Shown: in pieces, positions 44,289 through 53,772 of the stretch
How positions within the stretch are numbered: the first letter of the stretch is position 1
Layout of the letters: the number at the start of each line of letters is the position of its first letter
NCBI RefSeq assembly: GCF_018802605.1
Contig: NZ_CP069161.1
Location: 2,790,001-2,854,000, forward strand
From: Paludibacterium paludis
GTDB taxonomy: Bacteria; Pseudomonadota; Gammaproteobacteria; Burkholderiales; Chromobacteriaceae
DNA: 64,000 bases
Direction of reading: 5' to 3'
Position numbers and translations under genes: made by a program
The notes under the pieces: model-generated
Told to the model about the DNA's origin: nothing
Database searches by the model: none
Seen by the model: only the letters and a program-made list of their open reading frames with translations

Positions 44289-45551
44289 ATGAGCCAGCCC
44301 CTCCCGGCCGACGACCTCCCGGCAGTCCGCCCCTACCGCGCGGTCCCTCCCGGCCTGCCCACCCAGACCGGACCTGCCGGCATCCGCTACGACTTCAACG
44401 ACGGCGCGCGTATTTTGCTGCCCCCCGGAGACTGGCATGTCGAACTGTCCGATGCCGACACGGGCAATCTGCTGTTCACCACCGACACCCGCGAAGGCTG
44501 GGTGCTCAGCGGCAAAAAATTCCTGGTCCGTTTCGTCTTGAGAGTCTGGGTGAAAGGCGAACCGTCGCCCTGCCTGGAACACGAGATGTCCCTGGAAAAC
44601 CGCCCGGTCAGGGTGCATTTTCCGGTGGGAACGCTGGGCGACATCCTGGCCTGGTTTCCCTACCTCGAACGCTTCCGCCAGCGCTACCGCGGCTCTGTCA
44701 CCTACACCATGGCCGAGGAAATCGCCACCTTGTTCAGCGACACCTACCCCGCTCTTGTCCATGTCCAGCCAGACGCTCCGGACGACACGCTGTACGCCAG
44801 CTACTGGCTGGGCCTGTTCTTCGATGATGAGGGGCATAGCCGCCAGCCCGTCGATTTCCGCATGGCGGGGCTTAACCGCACGGCGGGAAATATTCTCGGT
44901 GTCGACAACAGCGAAGCGAGGCCGAACCTGAAACTCGATGCGCCGCGCACCATCGCCGAACCGTATGTCTGCATCGCCGTGCAAGCTTCGACCCAATGCA
45001 AGAAGTGGAACAATCCGGCAGGATGGAACGATGTGGTCCGCCATCTCAAGGAAAAAGGCTACCGTGTGCTGTGCATCGACAAGGATGCCGTGCACGGACA
45101 GACACCGGCCTGGACGCATCTTCCGCGCGAGGCAGAGGATTTCACCGGCGAGCGTCCGCTCGCCGAAAGGGCCGCGCTGTTGCAACACGCCTCGGCGTTC
45201 GTCGGTGTCTCGAGCGGCCTGGCCTGGCTGGCCTGGGCATGCCGGATCCCGACCGTGCTGATCAGCGGCTTCACCTTGCCGCAGAACGAATTTCATACCC
45301 CGTACAGGGTATTCAATGTCCACACCTGCAACGGCTGCTGGAACGATGTTCGGGTGCGCTTTGACCATCACGACTTTTTCTGGTGTCCGCATCACAAAGG
45401 CACTCCGCGCCAGTACGAATGCTCGGCGCTGATCACGTCGCTTCAGGTCATCAAACAGCTCGACCTGGCCCTGGAAGAGTCGCGCTGGAGGCAGGATGCC
45501 GCGCATGCCCTGCCGGCGTCGCTCCGCCTTGCCTGCGAGACGCAACCATGA
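44289..45551 (+). CDS. autotransporter O-heptosyltransferase (TibC/AAH-like)
   Basis: 420 residues from ATG 44289 (MSQPLPADDLPAV). N-terminal beta domain (YDFNDGARILLPPGDWHVEL), then a GT-B fold related to heptosyltransferases (VHFPVGTLGDILAWFPYLERFR, IAVQASTQCKKWNNPAGWNDVV, SSGLAWLAWACRIPTVLISGF). The C-terminal Cys set CNGCW, FFWCPHH and QYECS matches the iron-binding motif of TibC-type enzymes. It adds heptose from ADP-heptose to Ser residues of the autotransporter repeats in the cytoplasm. Its stop overlaps the autotransporter start by 4 bases (ATGA). Confidence 0.92.
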   Translation: MSQPLPADDLPAVRPYRAVPPGLPTQTGPAGIRYDFNDGARILLPPGDWHVELSDADTGNLLFTTDTREGWVLSGKKFLVRFVLRVWVKGEPSPCLEHEMSLENRPVRVHFPVGTLGDILAWFPYLERFRQRYRGSVTYTMAEEIATLFSDTYPALVHVQPDAPDDTLYASYWLGLFFDDEGHSRQPVDFRMAGLNRTAGNILGVDNSEARPNLKLDAPRTIAEPYVCIAVQASTQCKKWNNPAGWNDVVRHLKEKGYRVLCIDKDAVHGQTPAWTHLPREAEDFTGERPLAERAALLQHASAFVGVSSGLAWLAWACRIPTVLISGFTLPQNEFHTPYRVFNVHTCNGCWNDVRVRFDHHDFFWCPHHKGTPRQYECSALITSLQVIKQLDLALEESRWRQDAAHALPASLRLACETQP

Positions 45552-48500
45552 AAACATCCTCGCCCAACCGGATTTATCGCCTGATCTGGAGCGCCAGCCG
45601 CCGGATGTGGATCGCCGTATCCGAACTGGCGCCAGGAAGGAGCAAGACGGGGCGCGCCCCAGGCGCGTGGACAATCGCGGCGCTGGCGGCGGCGACGCTC
45701 GGTTCTCCCGCGCACGCCTTCACCGATCCGGTCGGCAGCGGCATGGTCACCCAAGGGGAGACCGTTACGTCGGGCACCCAGAATGTGACGTCGGGCGGCG
45801 TGACATCCACTACGACGGTGGGCTCCGCCGGCTCGCAGATCGTATCGTCCGGCGGGCTGGCGCTCAGCACCACGGTCAACAACGGCGGTCAATCGACCGT
45901 CTCCGGCGGTGGCGTCGCTTCCGCCACGACCCTCAACGGCAACGGCACGCAAACCGTGTCGTCCGGCGGTCTGGCGGTCAGCACCACGGTCAACAATACC
46001 GGCCAGTCGATCGTCTCCGGCGGTGGCGTCGCTTCCGCCACGACCCTCAACGGCAACGGCACGCAAACCGTGTCGTCCGGCGGTCTGGTTGTCAGTACCA
46101 CAGTCAATAACAGTGGCAGCCTGAACATTTCCAGCGGCGGCCTGGCGAGCAATGCGACCATCAACAACCACGGCACGCTGACCGTCTTGTCGGGCGGCAG
46201 CGCGGCCAGCGCCACCCTCAACGCCGGCGGTGCAATGAAAATCTCCGCTGGCGGCGCAAGCAGCGACACCACCATACAGAGCGGCGGGGCACTGACCGTA
46301 TCGTCCGGAGGACAGGCGGCGGGGGTCGTCCAGTCGGCCGGCGGCGCGCTGATCGCCGACACGGGCGCGACCGTGTCCGGCACCAACGCGTCCGGCAGTT
46401 TCTCGATCGCCGGCAATGTCGCCTCCAACGTCCTTCTGGAAAACAGCGGCGCTCTCACGGTGTCCTCCGGCGGCACGGCGACCTCCACCACCATCACCAG
46501 CGGCGGACAGTTGATCGTCTCCTCCGGCGGCACCGCCACCAGCGTCAACCAGAGCAGCGGCGGCGCGCTGATCACCAACACGAGCGCGACCGTGTCCGGC
46601 ACCAACGCGTCCGGCAGTTTCTCGATCGCCGGTAATGTCGCCTCCAACGTCCTCCTGGAAAACAACGGCGCCCTCACCGTGTCCTCCGGTGGCACAGCGA
46701 CCTCCACGACGGTCGCCATCAGCGGACAACTGCTCGTCTCGTCGGGCGGCGTCACGACATCCACGACCCTTTCCAGCGGCGGGCGATTGATCGTGTCTTC
46801 GGGCGGCACCGCCACCGACGTCAACCAGATCAGTGGCGGCGCGCTGATCGCCAACACGAGCGCGACCGTGTCCGGCACCAACGCGTCCGGCAGCTTCTCG
46901 ATCGCCGGCAATGTCGCCTCCAACGTCCTCCTGGAAAACAGCGGCGCCCTCACCGTGTCCTCCGGTGGCACAGCGACCTCCACCACCATCGCCAACGGCG
47001 GACGGTTGATCGTGTCTTCGGGCGGCACCGCCACCAGCGTCAACCAGACCAGCGGCGGCGCGCTGGTCACCGACACCGGAGCGGTCGTCTCGGGTACCAA
47101 CGCGCGCGGAGGTTTTTCGATAAGCGGTGGATCCACGACCAACATTCTTCTCGAAGGCGGCGGCACGCTCTCGGTGAAAACCGGCGGCGTGGCATCCGCT
47201 ACCCTCGTCTCCGCGAACGGTACCCAGAACATCGACGGGGGGATCGCGTCCGGTACGGTTGTCAGCGGGAACTCCAGCTCCGAAGTGGTGAACAATGGCA
47301 CGACCTACCAGACGTCGGTCCTGCAAGGCGCGCGGCAACACGTTTACGGCGGGACCACCATCAGCACCCTCGTGCAGGGCAGCGGTGTCCAGTACGTCTA
47401 TGGCGGAGGAGTGACAAGCGGCTCCCTCCTGATCAGCGGCGGGTACCAGTCACTGCATGGCGGTACCTCCTACGATGCCGTGGCGGCCAGCGGAGGCAAT
47501 CTGTTTACTCAGACTGGCACGTCGTTCAACGCGGTGGTCAGCAGCGGCGGCACACAATACCTTCAAGCGGGAACGGCCAACAACACGACGGTGCACAGCG
47601 GCGGTCTCATCACTATCGAGGGCCGCAGCATCGCCAACTCGCTCGTCATGTCGAGCGGTGGAGGACTGGTCACCTACACGATTGCGACGGTTTCCGGCAC
47701 CAACGCGTTGGGCAATTTTGTCATCAGCAACAATGTGGCCAGCAACGTCCTTCTGGAGAACCGCGGGCAATTGGGGGTGCTGTCGGGCGGGCTGGCCCTC
47801 TCCACCACGGTGGGCAGCGGCGGCACATTGTCCGTGCTGGCCGACGGCGAGGACAGGTACGCCAGTGTCTTTTCCGGAGGGGTGCAGGTCGTTGCTGGGC
47901 AAAGCCTCAGCGCCAATATCGGTAGCGGCGGCACGCAAAACGTGCATGCAGGAGGAACAACCACATCAGCGACCATCGCGGCAGGCGGTGCGCAGAATAT
48001 CTCCTCCGGCGGAGTGGCTCGCGCCGCGCAGGTCAGCGGCGGCACCCAGACCGTCCTCGCCGGCGGTCTTGACAGCGGAGGCACCATCCTCGCCGGCGGC
48101 GTCCAGACCGTCAGTTCCGGCGGCGTCGCCAGCGCCACCACGATGGCCGCGGGCGGCAGCCAGATCCTCTCGTCCGGCGGGGTGGCCAGCGCCGCGCAGG
48201 TCAGCGGCGGCACCCAGACCGTCCTCGCCGGCGGTCTTGACAGCGGAGGCACCATCCTCGCCGGCGGCGTCCAGACCGTCAGTTCCGGCGGCGTCGCCAG
48301 CGCCACCACGATGGCCGCGGGCGGCAGCCAGATCCTCTCGTCCGGCGGGGTGGCCAGCGCCGCGATCATCAGCGGCGGCGGCCAGACCGTCCTCGCCGGC
48401 GGTCTTGACAGCGGAGGTACCATCCTCGCCGGCGGCACCCAGACCGTCAGTTCCGGCGGCGTCGCCAGCGCCACCACGATGGCCGCGGGCGGCAGCCAGA

Positions 48501-51500
48501 TCCTCTCGTCCGGCGGGGTGGCCAGCGCCGCGATCATCAGCGGCGGCGGCCAGACCGTCCTCGCCGGCGGTCTTGACAGCGGAGGCACCATCCTCGCCGG
48601 CGGCACCCAGACCGTCAGTTCCGGCGGCGTCGCCAGCGCCACCACGATGGCCGCGGGCGGCAGCCAGATCCTCTCGTCCGGCGGAGTGGCCAGCGCCGCG
48701 ATCATCAGCGGCGGCGGCCAGACCGTCCTCGCCGGCGGTCTTGACAGCGGAGGTACCATCCTCGCCGGCGGCACCCAGACCGTCAGTTCCGGCGGCGTCG
48801 CCAGCGCCACCACGATGGCCGCGGGCGGCAGCCAGATCCTCTCGTCCGGCGGGGTGGCCAGCGCCGCGATCATCAGCGGCGGCGGCCAGACCGTCCTCGC
48901 CGGCGGTCTTGACAGCGGAGGCACCATCCTCGCCGGCGGCACCCAGACCGTCAGTTCCGGCGGCGTCGCCAGCGCCACCACGATGGCCGCGGGCGGCAGC
49001 CAGATCCTCTCGTCCGGCGGAGTGGCCAGCGCCGCGATCATCAGCGGCGGCGGCCAGACCGTCCTCGCCGGCGGTCTTGACAGCGGAGGCACCATCCTCG
49101 CCGGCGGCACCCAGACCGTCAGCTCCGGCGGGGTGGCTTCCGCTTCGGTGATCTCCTCCGGCGGGAGGCAAACCGTTCTCGCCGGGGGCATCGACCAGTC
49201 CGCATCCATCCTGTCGGGTGCGGCCCAATATGTATCGGGAGGCCAGAGCTTCAGCGCCACCATCGGCAATGGCGCGACCCAGACGGTGCTGGCAGGAGGA
49301 TCGGCCACGTCGGCCGCCCTGGCCGCGGGCGGCAGCCAAGTCCTCTCTTCCGGCGGGGTGGCTTCCGCCTCGGTGATTTCCTCCGGCGGAATGCAAGCCG
49401 TTCTCGCCGGAGGCGTGGATAGCGGCACCAGCATCCTGTCCGGAGGGATGCAAACCGTCGCGGGGGGATCCACGATCGCGGCGGAGATTTTCAGCGGAGG
49501 GAATCAGCAGATTCAGGATGGAGGTGTCGCCACCTCGGCCCGGATACACGCGAGCGGCACACAGTCGATCCTGGCCGGCGGCCACGCCATGTCGTCATTG
49601 ATCGACAGCGGCGGCGGGCAAATCGTTTCGTCCGGCGGCGCGGCGCGCGCGACCCACATTCTGTCGGGCGGTGAACAAACCGTGCTGGCAGGAGCGACCG
49701 TGCAAGCTTCGCTGGTCGATAGCGGTGGGCGGCAAAACCTTCAGGGAGGCCGGGTGAGCGGTGCCACCATCGATTCGGGCGGCCTGCAGGTGCTGTCGTC
49801 GGGCAGCATCGCCAGCGCCACATCCGTCAGCGGCGGCGGGCAGGTCATTCTGTCCGGCGCGCAGGCGCTGGCCAGCGTGATCGCGGCCGGCGGCATCCAG
49901 ACCGTATCGTCGGGCGCGCTCGCCAGCGCGTCGCTCCTGAGCGCCGGCGGGGTGACCTCCGTGCTGGCCGGTGGCGTCGCGCGCGACACGGAAGTCAACG
50001 ACGGCGCTCGGCTGACCGTCGATCAGGACGGGCTGCTGCAAGGCGTCACCCGCATCAACGGCACAGCGACCCTCGACGGCACGATGCCGATCCGCAATCA
50101 GGGCGAGGTGCGCGTCACCCCTGACGCCGACCGCGTCTGGGGCACCGTGCTCGGAGACAGTGGCGGATTGACCTTGCAGGGCAGCCATACCCTGACGCTC
50201 GCCGCCGCGCAGACCTACAGTGGAATTACCTCGGTCGAAGGCGGCACGCTCAAGGCCGGCGTGGCCGACGCCATCGCCGCCAGTCAGCTGCTGCGCATCG
50301 GCGACGGGGCGCGCTTCGAGCTGGGCGGTTTCGACCAGCATGTGGCGCGGCTGCAGGGCGGCGGCACGCTGGCGCTGGGCGCCAATACCCTGACCCTGAA
50401 CGGTGCCGGCGGCTCGGCCGTGTTCACCGGCACCGTGGAGGGCTCGGGCGAGTTGGTCAAGGACGGCGCCTATACCCAGGTGCTGGGCGGCGCGCTGACC
50501 TATACGGGTATCACGCGCATCAATGCCGGCACGCTGACCCTGGACGGCGGCGCGGGAGGCGGCCGTCTCAACGGCGATGTGATCGGCCGGCCGGGCAGCC
50601 GGCTGGTCCTGCAGAACGGCGCGACGCTGACCGGCGCCATCGATCCGCTGGATGTCAGCGTGCTGGCCGGCTCGACCTGGACGGTGACCGGCGACTCGAC
50701 GATCGACACCCTGGAGTTGGCCGGCAACGTGACCTACCAAGTGCCCCGGACGGTGTCGATCAAGACCCTGCGCGTCACGAACCTGGTCGGCGAAAATGGC
50801 GTGTTGACGGTCAACGCCCAGTTGGGCGGCAGCAGCTCCAGCATCGGTCACCTCATCATCGACGGCGGACGGGCGACGGGGAGCACGCGGCTGGCGGTGC
50901 GCAATCTCGGCGGCCTGGGCGGCTTGACGCAGGGCGACGGCATCCGGGTCATTCAGTCCGTCAACGGCGCCAGCACCGCCCAGTGGCAACTCTCCCTGCT
51001 CCAGCCGGTGCTGGCCGGCGCCTACGACTACCGGCTAAAGCGCGGTGCCGCGCAGCCGGACGACTGGTATCTGTCGTCCGATAGCGGGGGCAAACCGAGC
51101 TACCGCTCCGAGGTTTCGCTGGACATGACGGTGCCGGCGGTGGCGCTCAGGTACGGCGCGATGGTGGCCGGTTCCTGGCGGGAACGGCGCGGTGACGCGG
51201 ACGAACCGTACTGGGGCCGGGCGATGGCCCAGACGGTGCGTCACGACGGCGCGCGGGACGGTATCGCCGGCGGCGCGGCGAAGTTCCGCGCCGATCTGTA
51301 CGGAGCCCAGGCCGGCGCCGATCTGTACCGGCGCAGCGGGGCGGGCGACGCCGGCGACCGGGCCGGCGTCTACGCCGCCATCGGCCGGAGCACCGCCCAT
51401 GTCACCCACTCCGATGGCGGGCCGGCCGGCAAGGCGACACTGGATGGCTATGCGCTGGGCGGCTACTGGACCCGGCGCGGTGCGGCGGGCTGGTATCTGG

Positions 51501-52039
51501 ACGGAGTGCTGCAGGCGAACTGGTCGGAGGTGACCACCCGTTCGTCCAACAACCTGACCCTGCGTACCCACGGGCTGAGCTGGCTCGGCTCGCTGGAGGC
51601 CGGGTACGGGTTCCGTACCGGCGCGGTGACGATCGAACCGCAGGTGCAGTTGGCCTACCAGCGGCTCAGGCTCGCGGATGCCGGCGACGAGGCGGCGGCC
51701 ATTCAGTTCGGCCGCATCGAAAGCATCCCTCTGCGCGTCGGCGTGCGGATCGCCCGGCCACTGCAGCGCTCCTCGGCGGGCCCCTTGACCGTCTGGTTCC
51801 AACCAAGCGTGATGCACGAGTTCAAGGCGACGCAGCAAACCGGCTTTGTCGCGCAAAACGGCTCGCGCACGGCCCTTGGCTCCGACCTGGCGGGCTCGAG
51901 CCTGATCATGGCGGCGGGGGTGGGGGGGTGGGCGAGCAAAACGCTCAGGCTCGATGTGAAGGCCGACTACAAGACCTCGCTGTCGGGCAAGGCGTTCCAC
52001 GGCTTTGGGTTGACGTTCGCCGTCAATGCCCGGTTCTGA
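45548..52039 (+). CDS. AIDA-type self-associating autotransporter adhesin with strand-loop-strand repeats
   Basis: 2163 residues from ATG 45548. Residues 1-57 are an extended signal peptide (ESPR start NRIYRLIWSASRRMWIAVSE, cleavage AHA-F). Residues about 58-1500 are a beta-helix of SGG-x-A-x-x-T-x-V-x-x-GG-x-Q strand-loop-strand repeats, the known acceptors for O-heptose. Next comes a pertactin-like stretch (GGTLALGANTLTLNGAGGS, SGITSVEGGTLKAG). The last 265 or so residues are the outer-membrane beta-barrel (YWGRAMAQTVRHDG to VNARF, C-terminal Phe). No Cys is seen in the passenger. The upstream heptosyltransferase is translationally coupled, so the pair forms a glycosylated adhesin unit. Confidence 0.93.
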   Translation: MKTSSPNRIYRLIWSASRRMWIAVSELAPGRSKTGRAPGAWTIAALAAATLGSPAHAFTDPVGSGMVTQGETVTSGTQNVTSGGVTSTTTVGSAGSQIVSSGGLALSTTVNNGGQSTVSGGGVASATTLNGNGTQTVSSGGLAVSTTVNNTGQSIVSGGGVASATTLNGNGTQTVSSGGLVVSTTVNNSGSLNISSGGLASNATINNHGTLTVLSGGSAASATLNAGGAMKISAGGASSDTTIQSGGALTVSSGGQAAGVVQSAGGALIADTGATVSGTNASGSFSIAGNVASNVLLENSGALTVSSGGTATSTTITSGGQLIVSSGGTATSVNQSSGGALITNTSATVSGTNASGSFSIAGNVASNVLLENNGALTVSSGGTATSTTVAISGQLLVSSGGVTTSTTLSSGGRLIVSSGGTATDVNQISGGALIANTSATVSGTNASGSFSIAGNVASNVLLENSGALTVSSGGTATSTTIANGGRLIVSSGGTATSVNQTSGGALVTDTGAVVSGTNARGGFSISGGSTTNILLEGGGTLSVKTGGVASATLVSANGTQNIDGGIASGTVVSGNSSSEVVNNGTTYQTSVLQGARQHVYGGTTISTLVQGSGVQYVYGGGVTSGSLLISGGYQSLHGGTSYDAVAASGGNLFTQTGTSFNAVVSSGGTQYLQAGTANNTTVHSGGLITIEGRSIANSLVMSSGGGLVTYTIATVSGTNALGNFVISNNVASNVLLENRGQLGVLSGGLALSTTVGSGGTLSVLADGEDRYASVFSGGVQVVAGQSLSANIGSGGTQNVHAGGTTTSATIAAGGAQNISSGGVARAAQVSGGTQTVLAGGLDSGGTILAGGVQTVSSGGVASATTMAAGGSQILSSGGVASAAQVSGGTQTVLAGGLDSGGTILAGGVQTVSSGGVASATTMAAGGSQILSSGGVASAAIISGGGQTVLAGGLDSGGTILAGGTQTVSSGGVASATTMAAGGSQILSSGGVASAAIISGGGQTVLAGGLDSGGTILAGGTQTVSSGGVASATTMAAGGSQILSSGGVASAAIISGGGQTVLAGGLDSGGTILAGGTQTVSSGGVASATTMAAGGSQILSSGGVASAAIISGGGQTVLAGGLDSGGTILAGGTQTVSSGGVASATTMAAGGSQILSSGGVASAAIISGGGQTVLAGGLDSGGTILAGGTQTVSSGGVASASVISSGGRQTVLAGGIDQSASILSGAAQYVSGGQSFSATIGNGATQTVLAGGSATSAALAAGGSQVLSSGGVASASVISSGGMQAVLAGGVDSGTSILSGGMQTVAGGSTIAAEIFSGGNQQIQDGGVATSARIHASGTQSILAGGHAMSSLIDSGGGQIVSSGGAARATHILSGGEQTVLAGATVQASLVDSGGRQNLQGGRVSGATIDSGGLQVLSSGSIASATSVSGGGQVILSGAQALASVIAAGGIQTVSSGALASASLLSAGGVTSVLAGGVARDTEVNDGARLTVDQDGLLQGVTRINGTATLDGTMPIRNQGEVRVTPDADRVWGTVLGDSGGLTLQGSHTLTLAAAQTYSGITSVEGGTLKAGVADAIAASQLLRIGDGARFELGGFDQHVARLQGGGTLALGANTLTLNGAGGSAVFTGTVEGSGELVKDGAYTQVLGGALTYTGITRINAGTLTLDGGAGGGRLNGDVIGRPGSRLVLQNGATLTGAIDPLDVSVLAGSTWTVTGDSTIDTLELAGNVTYQVPRTVSIKTLRVTNLVGENGVLTVNAQLGGSSSSIGHLIIDGGRATGSTRLAVRNLGGLGGLTQGDGIRVIQSVNGASTAQWQLSLLQPVLAGAYDYRLKRGAAQPDDWYLSSDSGGKPSYRSEVSLDMTVPAVALRYGAMVAGSWRERRGDADEPYWGRAMAQTVRHDGARDGIAGGAAKFRADLYGAQAGADLYRRSGAGDAGDRAGVYAAIGRSTAHVTHSDGGPAGKATLDGYALGGYWTRRGAAGWYLDGVLQANWSEVTTRSSNNLTLRTHGLSWLGSLEAGYGFRTGAVTIEPQVQLAYQRLRLADAGDEAAAIQFGRIESIPLRVGVRIARPLQRSSAGPLTVWFQPSVMHEFKATQQTGFVAQNGSRTALGSDLAGSSLIMAAGVGGWASKTLRLDVKADYKTSLSGKAFHGFGLTFAVNARF
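46330..47120 (+). repeat. 219-bp imperfect repeats in the autotransporter
   Basis: The block GGALI..T.ATVSGTNASGS followed by FSIAGNVASNVLLEN and LTVSSGGTATSTT recurs at about 46339, 46558, 46834 and 47053: 73-residue (219-bp) steps, the middle one lengthened by one 19-residue (57-bp) unit. The fourth copy is more diverged. Coordinates are approximate. Confidence 0.8.
48023..49138 (+). repeat. seven tandem 168-bp repeats in the autotransporter
   Basis: A 56-residue unit (containing VLAGGLDSGGTILAGG, VSSGGVASATTMAAGG and SQILSSGGVAS) occurs seven times at an exact 168-bp spacing; the LDSGG marker falls at about 48071 and every 168 bases to 49079. The last copy diverges after 36 residues. Copies 1-2 carry AAQVSGGT, copies 3-7 AAIISGGG. 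Copies 3 and 5 share GGAGGTACC, copies 4 and 6 share GGAGGCACC plus GGCGGAGTGG, so a 336-bp pair seems to have been duplicated. Confidence 0.9.
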
Positions 52040-52052
52040 ACCGGGTCCACCG

Positions 52053-52088
52053 GGAAGGTGCCGCCTCCGCCGGAGACCGGCACCTTCC
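52053..52088 (+). terminator. strong hairpin after the autotransporter
   Basis: 11-bp perfect stem GGAAGGTGCCG / CGGCACCTTCC with a 14-base loop, starting 14 bases after the stop codon. There is no T-run, so it may act as a terminator or 3'-protecting hairpin. Confidence 0.55.
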
Positions 52089-52132
52089 TGTACAATGAGC
52101 CGACTATCCGTTTTGACCGTCTGCCCAGCGTC

Positions 52133-52639
52133 ATGACCGCCGACCTGAAATACCTGCTGCATTATCCCCCCGCCGTGCTCGACAAGGTTCGCGCGCTGAT
52201 CGACGAGGACCGGCTCGAGGCATGGCTCGCCGCCCGTTATGCCGACCGGCATGCGATCCAGACCGATGCCGCCTTGTACGATTATGTCAACCAGATCAGG
52301 CAGCGCCATCTGAAAAACGCGCCGCCCCTGTCCAGAGTGGCCTACGACAGCCGGCAGCACCCGGTTCACGGCACACTGGGAACCAACACCCGGGTCGCCA
52401 GAGTTCAGGGCAGCCGACTCAAGACCAAACACGAGATCCGCGTGGCCACCCTCTTTCGCGACACCGCGCCGGCCTTCTTGCGGATGATCGCCGTGCATGA
52501 GCTTGCCCACCTCAAGGAACGCGAACACACCAAGGCGTTCTACCAGCTTTGCCAATACATGGAGCCGGACTATCACCAGTTGGAGTTCGACTTGCGCCTT
52601 TACCTGACCTGGCAGGATATCCGCTCGTCGCCGGATTGA
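52133..52639 (+). CDS. YgjP-like predicted metallopeptidase (DUF45)
   Basis: 168 residues from ATG 52133 (MTADLKYLLHYPP). The zinc motif HELAHLKEREHTKAFY (HExxH plus a later His) is that of the YgjP/M48-like family. The actual activity is not established; some members have been assigned as UTP pyrophosphatase. An open frame to 52058 starts inside the hairpin and is rejected. Confidence 0.8.
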   Translation: MTADLKYLLHYPPAVLDKVRALIDEDRLEAWLAARYADRHAIQTDAALYDYVNQIRQRHLKNAPPLSRVAYDSRQHPVHGTLGTNTRVARVQGSRLKTKHEIRVATLFRDTAPAFLRMIAVHELAHLKEREHTKAFYQLCQYMEPDYHQLEFDLRLYLTWQDIRSSPD

Positions 52640-52744
52640 CCGCCGTTCGGCTTTCGCCAGGCCGCACAATGACATAAAAATAAACAGGCACGCCGTCATC
52701 AATCACCCGGGAAGCCCGCGCTTCCTTGAGACAAGGAACGGACC

Positions 52745-53110
52745 ATGACTGTTTTCAAAGGGATCTACACGGTAATTTACCAGGCGGATGACCTCGCCCT
52801 GGCTCGCAACTGGTTCTGCCGCGCCTTTTCCATGACGCCATACTTCGATGAACCGTTCTATGTCGGATTCAACGTGGGTGGATTCGAACTGGGACTGCAG
52901 CCCGATGCGGCCAAACCCGGCGCGGGGAGCAATCAGGTCGCCTACTGGGGTGTCGACGATATCGAAGCGGCGATTATTCACCTGACGGAGCTGGGCGCCG
53001 AACTGATGTCTCCCGTCACGGATGTCGGGGAAGGCATTCTCGTCGCCACGGTGCGCAACCCCTTCGGTCACGTCATCGGAGTCATCCGCAATCCGAATTT
53101 CACGCGTTAA
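52745..53110 (+). CDS. VOC-family (glyoxalase/bleomycin-resistance fold) protein
   Basis: 121 residues. Two beta-alpha-beta-beta-beta halves: IYTVIYQADDLALARNWFCRAF and VAYWGVDDIEAAIIHLTELGAEL, ending VRNPFGHVIGVIRNP. Substrate unknown. AAGGAACGG lies before the ATG, and TTCCTT / AAGGAA forms a small hairpin over that site. Confidence 0.8.
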   Translation: MTVFKGIYTVIYQADDLALARNWFCRAFSMTPYFDEPFYVGFNVGGFELGLQPDAAKPGAGSNQVAYWGVDDIEAAIIHLTELGAELMSPVTDVGEGILVATVRNPFGHVIGVIRNPNFTR

Positions 53111-53265
53111 CCCGGCGCCGATACACACCGTTACTCCGCCGTACATGGCGCGAACACGCCCTTACACGCGGCTCACAGACGGCGGCATCCGGTCGGCCTA
53201 GGATGGCATCAAGGACACACCGAAAGGCGGTCCCGCCCTCCACCCCACCGACCGGGAGAAACACC

Positions 53266-53538
53266 ATGAAAACTGTCGCCGCACTGATTGTCGCCGCCGC
53301 GCTGGGCCTTGCTTCCACAGCGGGCTTCGCCGCCACCGCCACCGCTTCCGCCCCCGTGGCCAAAGCCGTTGCGGCATCCGCGCCTCACGCGCGGCACGGC
53401 AAAGCGCTCCACCGTACCCGCGCGCACAAGGCCGCTTCCACCGCCGTTGTGCAAAAGGCCCAGGCAAAACGCCACCATCATCACCGCCATCACGGACAGC
53501 GCCACCACGCGGCGCCGGCCGTCAAGACGGCCGGATAA
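53266..53538 (+). CDS. small exported His/Ala/Lys-rich protein
   Basis: 90 residues from ATG 53266 with GGGAGAA 7 bases upstream. Signal peptide MKTVAALIVAAALGLASTAG, cleavage near GFA-A. The mature part is Ala/Lys/His-rich with RHHHHRHHGQRHH near the C-terminus and no Cys. It resembles acid-shock or metal-buffering periplasmic proteins in composition only. Followed by a good terminator, so expressed alone. The 155-base gap upstream has no gene. Confidence 0.65.
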   Translation: MKTVAALIVAAALGLASTAGFAATATASAPVAKAVAASAPHARHGKALHRTRAHKAASTAVVQKAQAKRHHHHRHHGQRHHAAPAVKTAG

Positions 53539-53551
53539 TCAACCGGAACCA

Positions 53552-53584
53552 CCCCGGCGCCGCCCCTTGGCGGACCGGGGTTTT
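53552..53584 (+). terminator. terminator after the His-rich protein gene
   Basis: CCCCGG...CCGCC / GGCGG.CCGGGG stem with CCTT loop followed by T4. Confidence 0.75.
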
Positions 53585-53772
53585 CTACCGCTCTCCCCCT
53601 GTCAAAAAGACCAGCTCCCCGGCAAATCGCCTTGCAAAATCCCGCGCGTCATCAATCCTGATACCAATGCAATACCACTTGCAGACCACCCGATGACCAC
53701 TGAGCACGGATCGCCCGGCGCCCGACGCCGGTTCGCCATCCGCATCGAACAAAGAGAGCGAGGAAAAACGAC

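Noticed and set aside
48023..49138. CRISPR array
   Set aside because: The regular 168-bp repeats lie in an open coding frame, have no unique spacers and encode the adhesin.
47674..49585. Long minus-strand frames of 500-600 codons opposite the autotransporter
   Set aside because: They are mirror readings of the repeats (periodic Pro/Ala or Gly/Asp strings) and lack signals for translation.
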